From Pseudomonas sp. PICF141 (lineage in GTDB: Bacteria; Pseudomonadota; Gammaproteobacteria; Pseudomonadales; Pseudomonadaceae): 64,000 nucleotides of DNA. Where the stretch lies: positions 62,001-126,000 of the forward strand of contig NZ_MUNM01000044.1 in the NCBI RefSeq assembly GCF_002286815.1. Reading direction: 5' to 3'. The position numbers were made by a program, and so were the translations under genes. Below, one piece after another: positions 40,053 to 49,985 of this stretch. The notes under the pieces are model-generated. The model was not told the DNA's origin, made no database searches, and saw nothing but the letters and a program-made list of their open reading frames with translations. The first letter of the stretch is position 1. Each line of letters starts with the position of its first letter.

Positions 40053-40802
40053 ATGAATACAACGTTTTCCTGCGTAGGTTGTGGCAAATGCTGCAACGAC
40101 CACCACGTGCCCCTGACACTGGCCGAAGCCCGGATGTGGGCGGCTGACGGCGGTCAGGTGATCGTGCTGGTGGAGGCCTTTCTCGCCAATGGCCTGGGCC
40201 TGCCCACGCAGCAACGCGAACACGCCGAACGCCGCTCGGTGGTGGTTCGAAGCGGCGCCTGCCAGGCGCATGTGGCGATCACCTTTGCCGCCTACAACGT
40301 CGGCCCCTGCCGTAATCTTGACGAAGACAACCTCTGCCGTATCTACGAACGCCGACCGCTGGTATGCCGCATCTACCCGATGGAAATCAACCCGCACATC
40401 CCGCTCAACCCGGCAATCAAGGAATGCCCGCCCGAGTCCTGGGAAGCAGGGCCGGATTTGATCATCGGGGGTGAGTTGGTGGATCAGCAACTGACGGAAT
40501 TGATCCAGCGCTCCCGTCAGGCCGATCGCGATGAGATTCAGACCAAGGAGGCGATTTGCGCGTTATTGGGGATTCGGACGACAGCATTGAAGGGTGATGG
40601 CTTTACCGCTTATTTGCCGGATATGAACGCGTTTGCCACGGTCATCGATCAGGTTTCAACGCAATCGCAGATAAAGTCGAGCAGTGACTGGCTGTTTCAC
40701 GTGTCGGGTGAAGATATTGCCAGGCAAGTGCAAGCAGCGGGTGCACAGGTGGCAACCGATACACCGGTCAGCTATGGGTTTATTTCGTTGCGGGCAGCTT
40801 GA
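40053..40802 (+). CDS. YkgJ-family cysteine-cluster protein
   Basis: 249 residues, begins MNTTFSCVGCGKCCNDHHVP. The N-terminal CxxCxxCC cluster and a second set (VGPCRNLDEDNLCRIYERRP, then LVCRIYP) match the YkgJ/Fe-S zinc-cluster family, which is thought to bind zinc or an iron-sulphur centre. In this family a C-terminal extension as long as here (about 110 residues, ending GFISLRAA) is variable. Start chosen at the ATG 40053; an upstream in-frame start at 40005 is not supported by the family. Function unknown. Confidence 0.85.
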   Translation: MNTTFSCVGCGKCCNDHHVPLTLAEARMWAADGGQVIVLVEAFLANGLGLPTQQREHAERRSVVVRSGACQAHVAITFAAYNVGPCRNLDEDNLCRIYERRPLVCRIYPMEINPHIPLNPAIKECPPESWEAGPDLIIGGELVDQQLTELIQRSRQADRDEIQTKEAICALLGIRTTALKGDGFTAYLPDMNAFATVIDQVSTQSQIKSSSDWLFHVSGEDIARQVQAAGAQVATDTPVSYGFISLRAA

Positions 40803-40855
40803 AACACTTAACCACTGCACAACATTGGTTGCGCAGCGGTTTGTCTGATGGTGAA

Positions 40856-41998
40856 TCAGCGAGCAGCAACCGCAAGGCATTCGATTTCCACTCGAGCATT
40901 CGCCAGCAGTTTTTTAGCCGCGAACGTTGTCCGGGCAGGTAGGCGATCGGCCGGGAAAGCCTGGCGGTATACCGCATTCATGGCATCGAAGTCTTTGATA
41001 TCGGCCAGTATGACCGTGCATTTGGCCACATGAGAGAGGGAAGAGCCTCGGCGTTGCAGTTCGGTGCGCAGGTTCTCCATGGCCTGGGTCATTTGCGGGC
41101 CAATCCCGCCCTTGACCAGTTGGCCATCGGCATCCAGACCGAGCATCCCGGAAAGATAAAGGGTCTCACCGGCCTGTACCGCATCGGAAAATGGCAAGCC
41201 TTCTTCATTCGGAAAGTAACGTGGGGAATCAGGTACTGCTGGCGGCAAGTAGCGCTCGGTAATCGCTTGGTACTGACCATTGTGCTTGAGGCGCTCAAGG
41301 GCCGCATTCAGGTTATCGCGCAAGCGGGTGTCGCTTTTGCGCACTGCCATCGCCACACCATTGCCCAGCATCGGATCATTGAGGGCGGGACTGGCGAAGT
41401 CGAACGCCTGCCCCTGAGGTTGGCTTAGCAACGCTTGAGTGATTTCGATGGAGTCTTGCAGCGTGGCATCGATCTCACCCGCCAGAAGACTGGCAATCAA
41501 CTGATCGTTGAATTGAAAACTGCGCACCGTTACACCTGCGTCCGCCCAACGCGCCTTGGCGAACGCTTCACGACTGGTACCCGCCAGCACGCCGATACGT
41601 TTGCCTTTGAGCGATTGCACATCCGTTTGCAACGTCGCGCCTTTGCGCGCTACCAGACGGCTGTTCAGGGGATAAAGATTGTCGGTGAAATCGACCCGTT
41701 CGCGCCGCGCCTGTGTAGCCGTCATCGGCATGATCACGTCGAAGCGGCCGGCTTCAAGGGCAGGGAGGTTAGTCGCGTAATCCTGATCGATCCAGACACA
41801 GCGGGATTCGAGTTCAGCACACAATGCGTTGCCCAACTCGATGTTCAATCCGACCAGCTCACCTTTGTCGTTACGGCTCTCGAACGGTGGAACCAGGGCT
41901 TCGACCCCGAAGCGGATCTGCGGATCGACCGCAGAGGACACGCAGCCGGAGGTCAGGGCCACCAGAGAGAGCAGGGACAGGGTTTTCAGCAGAGACAT
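40856..41998 (-). CDS. Lipoprotein fusing a family-3 solute-binding domain to a RidA domain
   Basis: 380 residues. MSLLKTLSLLSLVALTSGC is a lipoprotein signal (lipidated Cys19), though the residue at -3 is Thr rather than the usual Leu. Residues ~25-250 form an amino-acid-type solute-binding domain (IRFGVEALVPPFESRNDKGE, GLNIELGNALCAELESRCVW, then YQAITERYLPP). Residues ~256-380 form a complete RidA (YjgF) domain, YFPNEEGLPFSDAVQAGETL, YLSGMLGLDADGQLV, and LPARTTFAAKKLLANARVEI with the RidA catalytic Arg equivalent at 356. RidA proteins hydrolyse reactive enamine/imine intermediates and are normally cytoplasmic; this one should face the periplasm. It is monocistronic, convergent with the YkgJ-type gene. 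Confidence 0.88.
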   Translation of the reverse strand: MSLLKTLSLLSLVALTSGCVSSAVDPQIRFGVEALVPPFESRNDKGELVGLNIELGNALCAELESRCVWIDQDYATNLPALEAGRFDVIMPMTATQARRERVDFTDNLYPLNSRLVARKGATLQTDVQSLKGKRIGVLAGTSREAFAKARWADAGVTVRSFQFNDQLIASLLAGEIDATLQDSIEITQALLSQPQGQAFDFASPALNDPMLGNGVAMAVRKSDTRLRDNLNAALERLKHNGQYQAITERYLPPAVPDSPRYFPNEEGLPFSDAVQAGETLYLSGMLGLDADGQLVKGGIGPQMTQAMENLRTELQRRGSSLSHVAKCTVILADIKDFDAMNAVYRQAFPADRLPARTTFAAKKLLANARVEIECLAVAAR

Positions 41999-42016
41999 CT
42001 GGCGACCTTCATCAAA

Positions 42017-42035
42017 AATTCACAGGGCGTGAATT
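42017..42035. promoter_or_regulatory. Inverted repeat upstream of the binding-protein/RidA gene
   Basis: AATTCAC-AGGGC-GTGAATT, 7-bp perfect arms, 19-37 bp upstream of the ATG at 41998. It could be an operator; the gene also has TTGTCA-like hexamers upstream but no clear promoter. Confidence 0.4.
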
Positions 42036-42139
42036 CTTGACAAATGACAACCGCCTTTCCTAGAGGAGTAATCGCGCGTCCTTGTGGGAACTGTCTCATT
42101 GGCGGGAGGAATAATTACCCGCCAACATATGCCTGATTC

Positions 42140-42397
42140 TCAGCGCTTACCCATCGAACGACGAGTGCCAGGAGGTGCTGCCCCCGGGGTTTTGGTATGG
42201 CCATTCTTGGCGCCGTTCTTGTACCAAGGCTGGCTGGCATTTTTCGCCGCGGCCAATTCACCTGGCTTGAACGGAAACTTGAATGCCGGGATCGCTGCTT
42301 TGGTTTCGCTGTCTGCGCTGGAGTCGACGCTGTCTGGCAGGTCTGCCTGGTCGTCGCTCAAAGCGTCGGCAACCGGCGGTTGGGTCGGGGAAGTCAT
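42140..42397 (-). CDS. Small conserved hypothetical protein
   Basis: 85 residues (MTSPTQPPVADALSDDQADL...), with GGAG 5 nt before the ATG. The first ~35 residues are acidic and probably disordered. The C-terminal half is basic and rich in Pro, Lys and Gly (FKFPFKPGELAAAKNASQPW, then KNGAKNGHTKTPGAAPPGTR). No signal peptide or membrane segment. I recognise it only as a small protein found in pseudomonads, without known function. Confidence 0.75.
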   Translation of the reverse strand: MTSPTQPPVADALSDDQADLPDSVDSSADSETKAAIPAFKFPFKPGELAAAKNASQPWYKNGAKNGHTKTPGAAPPGTRRSMGKR

Positions 42398-42522
42398 GAA
42401 AGCTCCGGGTGATGCTCAAAGAGTCGGGCCCGGTAGGCGAGCCGCGAAAGGCGGCAGTATACCTGTGTCCGGAGCCGCAAGCTGCAGTGGGTCAGTCGGG
42501 TTTTGTGTTGACCGACCTGCCG

Positions 42523-42549
42523 CTATCGCGGGCAAGCCCGCTCCTACAG
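42523..42549. repeat. Single REP half-unit
   Basis: CTATCGCGGGCAAGCCCGCT then CCTACAG; an unpaired relative of the GCGGGCAAGC family. Confidence 0.7.
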
Positions 42550-42690
42550 TGGAGCGGTGCACCCGCCATCACCATCATTAGGCCGAGCGTTAGCTCGCCT
42601 TCAGCTTTTGATCAGGGGGAATCCGCATCAATCCAAAGAGGTCCAAACTGACAGCGCCGTCAGTTACCAGTCACTCTCCTGACGGGCGAA

Positions 42691-42718
42691 CAGGTTTATA
42701 AAGGAAGGTATAAACCTG
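42691..42718. promoter_or_regulatory. 28-bp palindromic operator upstream of the RND operon
   Basis: CAGGTTTATA-AAGGAAGG-TATAAACCTG, perfect 10-bp arms, ending 37 bp before the ATG of the adaptor gene. This size is typical of TetR- or MerR-type efflux operators. No regulator gene lies beside it. Confidence 0.6.
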
Positions 42719-42755
42719 ATAACACTCCGACCACTCTGCCCGGCGCCCCACTCGC

Positions 42756-43916
42756 ATGCGAATTCAGAAAAAAATCGCCCTGTTCGCCGCCCTTCTGATC
42801 ACCCTGGCAGCGCTGGGCGTGTGGTACGCCGCCAAACCCGCCACGACCAAATTGGCCCCTTCCACCGCCATTCCCGTGCGAGTGGTCAGCGTCGCCGAAA
42901 AAGACGTGCCCCGCTACATCAGCGGCATTGGCTCGGTGTTGTCGTTGCACAGCGTGGTCGTGCGTCCGCAGATCGACGGCATCCTCACCAAGCTGCTGGT
43001 CAAGGAAGGCCAATTGGTGAACAAAGGTGATCTGCTGGCCATGATCGACGACCGCTCGATCCGCGCCAGCCTCGACCAGGCCCGGGCGCAACTGGGTGAA
43101 AGTCAGGCGCAACTGCAAGTGGCTCAGGTCAACCTCAAACGCTACAAGCTGCTGAGCGTCGACGACGGCGTGTCCAAGCAGACCTATGACCAGCAACAAG
43201 CTCTGGTCAACCAACTCAAAGCCACCGCCCAAGGCAATCAGGCCTCGATCGACGCCGCTCTGGTTCAGCTTTCCTACACACAGATTCGCTCCCCGGTCAC
43301 CGGTCGCGTCGGTATTCGCACGGTGGACGAAGGCAATTTCCTGCGCATGAGCGACACCCAAGGCTTGTTCACGGTGACCCAGATCGACCCGATCGCCGTG
43401 GAATTTTCCCTGCCGCAACACCTGTTGCCGACCCTGCAAGGCCTGATCAACGATCCCCAGCACACGCCGGTCAAGGCCTACATCGGTGCCGACACCGACG
43501 GCGAAACCGGCAACCTGCTAGGCGAGGGCCGCCTGACCCTGATCGACAACCAGATCAACGCCAACACCGGGACCATCCGCGCCAAGGCCGAGTTCGCCAA
43601 CCCCGCCCAGAAACTCTGGCCAGGCCTGCTGGTAACGGTAAAAATTCAGACAGCACTGGATAAAAATGCGCTGGTGGTTCCGCCCTCCGTCGTACAACGT
43701 GGCCCCGATCAACATTTTGTCTATCGGGTCAACGGCGATAAGGTCGAAGCCGTTCAGGTGCAGATGGTTTACCAAGGCAGCGGCCAAGACCTCATCAAAG
43801 GCGTGAAAGCGGGCGATGTGCTGGTCAGCGACGGGCATTCGCGGCTCAAACCGGGTTCCACCGTGCAGGTGGTGACCGAGCCGCCGCAAGTGGTGCAATC
43901 GGAGCCGAAACCATGA
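42756..43916 (+). CDS. RND efflux periplasmic adaptor subunit (membrane fusion protein)
   Basis: 386 residues. MRIQKKIALFAALLITLAAL is an uncleaved or signal-type N-terminal membrane segment without a lipobox. It is followed by the AcrA/MdtA-type barrel-sandwich hybrid (VVRPQIDGILTKLLVKEGQL and the matching late lipoyl half YTQIRSPVTGRVGIRTVDEG), the helical hairpin (SLDQARAQLGESQAQLQVAQ), and a beta-barrel domain. It couples the RND pump to an outer-membrane channel. Its stop overlaps the pump gene start (ATGA). No outer-membrane component is encoded here. Confidence 0.92.
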   Translation: MRIQKKIALFAALLITLAALGVWYAAKPATTKLAPSTAIPVRVVSVAEKDVPRYISGIGSVLSLHSVVVRPQIDGILTKLLVKEGQLVNKGDLLAMIDDRSIRASLDQARAQLGESQAQLQVAQVNLKRYKLLSVDDGVSKQTYDQQQALVNQLKATAQGNQASIDAALVQLSYTQIRSPVTGRVGIRTVDEGNFLRMSDTQGLFTVTQIDPIAVEFSLPQHLLPTLQGLINDPQHTPVKAYIGADTDGETGNLLGEGRLTLIDNQINANTGTIRAKAEFANPAQKLWPGLLVTVKIQTALDKNALVVPPSVVQRGPDQHFVYRVNGDKVEAVQVQMVYQGSGQDLIKGVKAGDVLVSDGHSRLKPGSTVQVVTEPPQVVQSEPKP

Positions 43917-46900
43917 AGGGCCATGGCTCGATTTCCGCATGGTGCATCGATCATCCGGTGGCGACGGTCCTGCTGACCTTTGCCTTGGTACTGCTCGGTG
44001 TCATCGCCTTCCCGCGACTGTCGATTGCGCCACTGCCGGAAGCGGAATTCCCGACCATCCAGGTCGCCGCGCAATTGCCCGGTGCCAACCCCGAAACCAT
44101 GGCCTCGTCGGTGGCCACACCGCTTGAAGTGCAATTCAGCGCCATCCCCGGCGTGACCCAGATGACCTCGAGCAGCGCCCTGGGCTCGACCATTCTGACC
44201 TTGCAATTCACCCTCGAAAAAAGCATCGACACCGCCGCGCAGGAAGTCCAGGCCGCGATCAACACCGCCGCCGGCAAACTGCCCAAAGACATGCCGAACC
44301 TGCCGAACTGGAGAAAGGTCAACCCGGCCGACAGCCCGGTGCTGATCCTCAGCATCAACTCGCCGCAAATGCCCGGCACCGAAGTCAGTGACCTGGTGGA
44401 AACCCTGCTCGCCCGTCAGATCAGCCAGATCGACGGCGTAGGCAATATCAACATCACCGGTCAGCAACGTCCGGCGATCCGCGTACAGGCGTCAGCGGAC
44501 AAACTCGCCGCCATCGGCCTGACCCTGGCGGACATTCGCCTGGCGATCCAGCAGACCAGCCTCAACCTGGCCAAGGGTGCGTTGTATGGCGAGTCGAGCA
44601 TTTCGACCTTGTCCACCAACGACCAATTGTTCCACCCCGAGGAATACGGTCAGCTGATTGTTTCCTACAAGGACGGCGCACCGGTTCATCTCAAGGATGT
44701 AGCGAAAGTCGTCAACGGTTCGGAAGACGCCTACATTCAGGCCTGGGCTGACGGTCAGCCGGGGGTGAACCTGGTGATTTTCCGGCAACCGGGGGCCAAC
44801 ATCGTCGAGACCGTCGACCGTATTCAAGCGGCCCTGCCGACGCTGGAGGCCATGCTGCCGGCCTCGGTGCAGGTCAAGGTGTTGGTCGACCGCACCCAGA
44901 CCATCCGCGCTTCGTTGCATGAAGTGGAAGTCACTCTGCTGATCGCGATCCTGCTGGTGGTCGCGGTGATGGCGCTGTTCCTGCGGCAGTTATCGGCGAC
45001 CCTGATCGTGGCCTCGGTGCTCGGTGTGTCGCTGATCGCCAGTTTCGCCCTGATGTACATCATGGGCTTCAGCCTGAATAACCTGACGCTGGTGGCGATC
45101 GTGGTGTCCGTCGGGTTTGTGGTGGACGATGCGATTGTGGTGGTGGAAAACATTCACCGTCACCTGGAAGCCGGCGACGGTATGCGCGAAGCGGCCATCA
45201 AGGGCGCCGGCGAAATCGGTTTTACTGTGGTTTCCATCAGCTTCTCGCTGGTGGCGGCGTTCATTCCGCTGCTGTTCATGGGCGGTGTGGTCGGGCGGCT
45301 GTTCAAGGAGTTCGCCCTGACCGCCACCTCGACCATCATGATTTCCGTGGTGGTGTCCCTGACACTTGCGCCGACGTTGGCCGCGCTATTCATGCGTGCG
45401 CCGGAACACAGCCGATCGGGCTTCGGCGAGCGCTTGCTGGCGCTTTATGAAAAAGGCTTGCGCCGCGCCCTCGCCCATCAGAAGTTGATGATCGGTGTAT
45501 TCGGTCTATCGCTGGGGCTGGCCATCGCCGGTTACATCTTTATCCCTAAAGGCTTCTTCCCGGTACAAGACACCGGTTTCGTTCTTGGCACCACCGAAGC
45601 GGCGGCAGACATTTCCTACGGCAACATGGTGAAAAAACACTTGGCGATGGCCGAAATCGTCGCCGCCGATCCCGCCGTAGCGACGTTCTCCCACTCGGTC
45701 GGCGTTGCGGGCAGCAACCAGACCATTGCCAACGGCCGCTTCTGGATTTCGCTGAAAAAACGCAGCGAGCGGGACGTATCGGCCAGTCAATTCATCGACC
45801 GGATTCGTCCACAACTGATGAAAGTCCCGGGCATCGTGCTGTACCTGCGCGCCGGGCAAGACATCAACCTCAGCGCCGGCCCGAGCCGCGCGCAGTACCA
45901 ATATGTGCTCAAGAGCAACGACGGGGCACTCCTGAGCACCTGGACCCAGCGCCTGACGGAAAAACTGCGCGCCAACCCGGCGTTCCGCGATATTTCCAAT
46001 GACCTGCAATTGGGCGGCAGCATCACCCACATCAGCATCGACCGTAGCGCGGCGGCGCGTTTCGGCCTGACCGCCAGCGATGTCGATGAAGCGCTGTATG
46101 ACGCCTTCGGCCAGCGGCAGATAAACGAGTTCCAGACCCAGACCAACCAATACAATGTGATTCTGGAACTGGACACCAAGCAGCGCGGCAAGGCCGAAAG
46201 CCTCAACTATTTCTACCTGCGTTCGCCGCTGAGCGGGGAAATGGTGCCGCTGTCGGCCCTGGCGAAATTCGAGGCGCCCACCATCGGCCCGTTGTCCATC
46301 GCTCACGACGGGATGTTCCCGGCGGCCAACCTGTCGTTCAACCTGGCGCCCGGCGTCGCGCTCGGCGATGCGGTGATTATGCTCAACCAAGCCAAGACCG
46401 ATATCGGTATGCCGGTGGCCATCAGCGGTAATTTCCAGGGGGCGGCCCAGGCGTTCCAAAGTTCATTGGCCAGCCAGCCGTGGCTGATTCTGGCGGCGCT
46501 GCTGGCGGTGTACATCATTCTTGGCGTTCTGTACGAAAGCTTCGTGCACCCGCTGACGATCATTTCGACGCTGCCCTCGGCGGGGCTCGGGGCGGTGATC
46601 ATGCTGTGGATCTGCGGCCAGGACTTTTCGATCATGGCGCTGATCGGGCTGGTGCTGCTGATCGGTATCGTCAAGAAAAACGGCATCCTGATGATCGATT
46701 TCGCGCTGGACGCCCAGCGCAACCGTGGCCTGATGCCGGAAGAGGCGATCTATGAGGCCTGTATGACGCGGTTCCGGCCAATCATCATGACCACCCTCGC
46801 CGCCCTGCTCGGCGCCCTGCCGCTGATGCTCGGCTACGGCACCGGCGCCGAACTGCGCCAGCCATTGGGCATCGCCGTGGTCGGCGGTTTGCTGGTGAGC

Positions 46901-47005
46901 CAGGCGCTGACGCTGTTCACCACGCCGGTCATCTACTTATGGCTCGAGCGGATATTCCATCGGCCTAAACCCGCACCGCTGTCGGCGCTGGCAACCACGG
47001 ACTGA
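43913..47005 (+). CDS. RND multidrug efflux permease (HAE1 family)
   Basis: 1030-residue inner-membrane proton antiporter. The topology is that of AcrB/MdtC-type pumps: two sets of six membrane helices with large periplasmic loops after the first helix of each half. The TM4 proton-relay segment is SVGFVVDDAIVVVENIHRHL, and the HAE1-type segments include FIPKGFFPVQDTGFV. It is closest in style to the MdtB/MdtC-MuxB/MuxC branch, although only one pump gene is present. Substrates cannot be inferred. Operon with the adaptor gene; terminator at 47128-47162. Confidence 0.92.
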   Translation: MKGHGSISAWCIDHPVATVLLTFALVLLGVIAFPRLSIAPLPEAEFPTIQVAAQLPGANPETMASSVATPLEVQFSAIPGVTQMTSSSALGSTILTLQFTLEKSIDTAAQEVQAAINTAAGKLPKDMPNLPNWRKVNPADSPVLILSINSPQMPGTEVSDLVETLLARQISQIDGVGNINITGQQRPAIRVQASADKLAAIGLTLADIRLAIQQTSLNLAKGALYGESSISTLSTNDQLFHPEEYGQLIVSYKDGAPVHLKDVAKVVNGSEDAYIQAWADGQPGVNLVIFRQPGANIVETVDRIQAALPTLEAMLPASVQVKVLVDRTQTIRASLHEVEVTLLIAILLVVAVMALFLRQLSATLIVASVLGVSLIASFALMYIMGFSLNNLTLVAIVVSVGFVVDDAIVVVENIHRHLEAGDGMREAAIKGAGEIGFTVVSISFSLVAAFIPLLFMGGVVGRLFKEFALTATSTIMISVVVSLTLAPTLAALFMRAPEHSRSGFGERLLALYEKGLRRALAHQKLMIGVFGLSLGLAIAGYIFIPKGFFPVQDTGFVLGTTEAAADISYGNMVKKHLAMAEIVAADPAVATFSHSVGVAGSNQTIANGRFWISLKKRSERDVSASQFIDRIRPQLMKVPGIVLYLRAGQDINLSAGPSRAQYQYVLKSNDGALLSTWTQRLTEKLRANPAFRDISNDLQLGGSITHISIDRSAAARFGLTASDVDEALYDAFGQRQINEFQTQTNQYNVILELDTKQRGKAESLNYFYLRSPLSGEMVPLSALAKFEAPTIGPLSIAHDGMFPAANLSFNLAPGVALGDAVIMLNQAKTDIGMPVAISGNFQGAAQAFQSSLASQPWLILAALLAVYIILGVLYESFVHPLTIISTLPSAGLGAVIMLWICGQDFSIMALIGLVLLIGIVKKNGILMIDFALDAQRNRGLMPEEAIYEACMTRFRPIIMTTLAALLGALPLMLGYGTGAELRQPLGIAVVGGLLVSQALTLFTTPVIYLWLERIFHRPKPAPLSALATTD

Positions 47006-47043
47006 GGTGGGGTCTCACGCGGTTCAGGGGCCGCTTCGCAGCC

Positions 47044-47069
47044 CAACGGGGGCGAGCCCCCTCGCCACA
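47044..47069. repeat. REP half-unit (GGGGGCGAGCCCCC family)
   Basis: CAACGGGGGCGAGCCCCCTC then GCCACA; a half copy of the element at 37833-37977. Confidence 0.65.
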
Positions 47070-47127
47070 AACTACCGAGCCAGGGTAATTATCGACTACC
47101 CACTGAATGTCTTCTAAGCTTCAATTA

Positions 47128-47162
47128 GCAAAAGGCCAGCATGTTTTGCTGGCCTTTTTTTT
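47128..47162 (+). terminator. Rho-independent terminator of the RND operon
   Basis: AAAAGGCCAGCA / TGCTGGCCTTTT (47130-47141 and 47147-47158) with a TGTTT loop and a run of eight T. Confidence 0.9.
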
Positions 47163-47265
47163 ATCCGGCATTTATACAGGCGCTCTGGACGCGACCGGTT
47201 TCTGGGACTCTGCCCGATTGTTGTAAAAGAACTTTCATAACGCCTTATTTGCAGAAGTCAGAACC

Positions 47266-48762
47266 ATGAGTGTGAGCAGTGCGAAATCTCAACATCCGAT
47301 CCGTTCGACACGATCGGAGCGGCTTCTGGTTCTGGGTAGTTTGTTGTTGGTGATTGCGATACTGAGCATCGTGGCGTTCCTGCTGATCCGTGAACGCGCC
47401 AATGCCGAATTGTCCGCCGCTCGTGCCGCCAACAATATCGTGCAATTGATCGATGCCGACGTCCTGCGCAATGTCGAACTCTATGATGTGTCCCTGCTGG
47501 GTTTGATCGCTGCCTCCCAGCGAGAAGACCTCAAGAGCGTGTCCCCGGCCATTCGCCATCTGGCCTATTTCGACCGTGCCACTGCCGCGCCCTACAAAGG
47601 CAACATTTTGTTGCTCGACAACAAGGGCGACGTGATCGCCGACTCGGCCTCGGTTGAGCCCAGGCAAGGCAACTATGCCGATCGTGAATTCTTCCAGTCT
47701 CACGTGGATAACCCGGACCCGGGTATGTTCATCAGTCCCCCCTTCAGAGCCCGGTCGCCGGAACAGGATTGGCGAATCAGTTTCAGCCGCCGGGTGAACG
47801 GCCCCCACGGTGAGTTCCTGGGTGTGGCCGAAGCCGCCATGCGCTTGAGTTACTTCGATCAGTTGTTCAACAGCTTGAACATCGGGCGCGACAGCACGGT
47901 CAATCTGATCAGCAAGGACGGGACACTTCTGGCTCAACAACCACAACTGGCCGAAGAGCTGATCGGCAAGAACTTCAGTCACCGTCCCAATTTCCAGCGC
48001 ATCGTCAAAGAAGGCAACGGCAGCTTCACCAGCCTGTCCAGCCGCTACCAGGAAAAGCGCTTGTACACGTTCTCCAAGGTCGGGAACTTGCCGTTGATCG
48101 TCATCGTTGCGCTATCGAGCGATGAAGTCTTTGCGGCGTGGAAGCGCACTGCCGTGGTGGTCAGCTTTGCGACCATTGCCCTGTGTGTGAGCTTGCTGTG
48201 GCTGACCTGGTTGCTCTGCCGGGAATTGCGTCGACGCCAAAGCGCCGAGCATGAACTGTCACAACTGGCCGCTACCGACCCCTTGACCGGCCTGGCCAAC
48301 CGTCGAAGCCTGGATCAGGCCTTGCACCATGAATGGTTTCGCGCCCAACGTTCCGGCCTGCCCTTGTCGGTGCTGATGATCGATGTCGATCACTTCAAGG
48401 CGTACAACGATCGCCATGGCCATCAGGGCGGCGATGATGCCCTGCGCTGGGTAGCCAAGGTGATCAGCACCCATGTTCGACGGCCGGCGGACCTGGTTGC
48501 CCGTTACGGTGGCGAGGAGTTTTCGGTGATTCTGGCTGAAACCGACAGCGTTGGCGCGCAACAGATTGCCGACACCATTCGCGCAGCCGTGGAGCAGCTG
48601 CCATTGGTGGGGGACGATGCATCGCCGATTACTGTCAGTATTGGTATCAGCACCTGGACGACGGCATCCGATATCAGCCTGGAGCAGTTGTTGTATAGGG
48701 CAGACAAGGCGCTGTATCAGGCCAAGGAAAGTGGTCGGAATCGGGTGGTTGCAGCAGACTGA
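47266..48762 (+). CDS. Membrane-anchored diguanylate cyclase (dCache-GGDEF)
   Basis: 498 residues. Two membrane segments (about 25-45 and 290-312) flank a periplasmic sensor region (about 50-285) of dCache/PAS type that would bind an unknown ligand. The GGDEF domain (about 330-498) synthesises c-di-GMP. Its A-site is GGEEF (residues 415-419), so it should be active, and an RxxD inhibitory site (RPAD, 406-409) lies five residues before it, indicating product feedback. It lacks an EAL domain. No strong Shine-Dalgarno is seen before the ATG. Confidence 0.92.
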   Translation: MSVSSAKSQHPIRSTRSERLLVLGSLLLVIAILSIVAFLLIRERANAELSAARAANNIVQLIDADVLRNVELYDVSLLGLIAASQREDLKSVSPAIRHLAYFDRATAAPYKGNILLLDNKGDVIADSASVEPRQGNYADREFFQSHVDNPDPGMFISPPFRARSPEQDWRISFSRRVNGPHGEFLGVAEAAMRLSYFDQLFNSLNIGRDSTVNLISKDGTLLAQQPQLAEELIGKNFSHRPNFQRIVKEGNGSFTSLSSRYQEKRLYTFSKVGNLPLIVIVALSSDEVFAAWKRTAVVVSFATIALCVSLLWLTWLLCRELRRRQSAEHELSQLAATDPLTGLANRRSLDQALHHEWFRAQRSGLPLSVLMIDVDHFKAYNDRHGHQGGDDALRWVAKVISTHVRRPADLVARYGGEEFSVILAETDSVGAQQIADTIRAAVEQLPLVGDDASPITVSIGISTWTTASDISLEQLLYRADKALYQAKESGRNRVVAAD

Positions 48763-48781
48763 GATCTACGGTGTGGCGGCC

Positions 48782-48872
48782 GGCCTCTTCGCGGGCAAGC
48801 CTCGCTCCTACGAAGTGTGGAAATTAAATGCGCCGCTGTCCCGTAGGAGCGAGGCTTGCCCGCGAAGAGGCC
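48782..48872. repeat. REP doublet between the diguanylate cyclase gene and lpxC
   Basis: GGCCTCTTCGCGGGCAAGCC and GGCTTGCCCGCGAAGAGGCC form a 91-bp element with perfect outer arms; it sits between convergent genes. Confidence 0.87.
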
Positions 48873-48910
48873 ATGGCAGACACCACAAAACACCACTTTC
48901 CCGCCCCCAT

Positions 48911-48940
48911 AAAAAAAGGCCACCCGAAGGTAGCCTTTAA
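48911..48940 (-). terminator. Terminator of lpxC
   Basis: On the minus strand AAAGGC-T-ACC-TTCG-GGT-G-GCCTTT followed by T7: a hairpin with a TTCG tetraloop about 22 bp after the lpxC stop. The whole dcw-lpxC transcript probably ends here. Confidence 0.85.
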
Positions 48941-48961
48941 AAAACTAGAGAGGTTTTTTGC

Positions 48962-49909
<948 letters not shown>

Positions 49910-49925
49910 TCAACAAAGGCTGGCG

Positions 49926-49954
49926 ATGATAGCAGACCAGACCTTTGCTGAACA
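49926..49954 (-). promoter_or_regulatory. Candidate promoter of lpxC
   Basis: Minus strand TGTTCA, 17-bp spacer, TATCAT, in the ftsZ-lpxC gap. The -35 is poor. Confidence 0.35.
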
Positions 49955-49985
49955 CCAATCACCCTAATACCCCTGATACATTTCA

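Larger units (their letters stand above)
42398..42755. other. Divergent intergenic region upstream of the RND efflux operon
   Basis: 358 bp with no gene. It holds a single REP half (42523-42549), the dyad AACTGAC-AGCGCC-GTCAGTT (42646-42665), and the long operator-like palindrome at 42691-42718. Confidence 0.5.
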
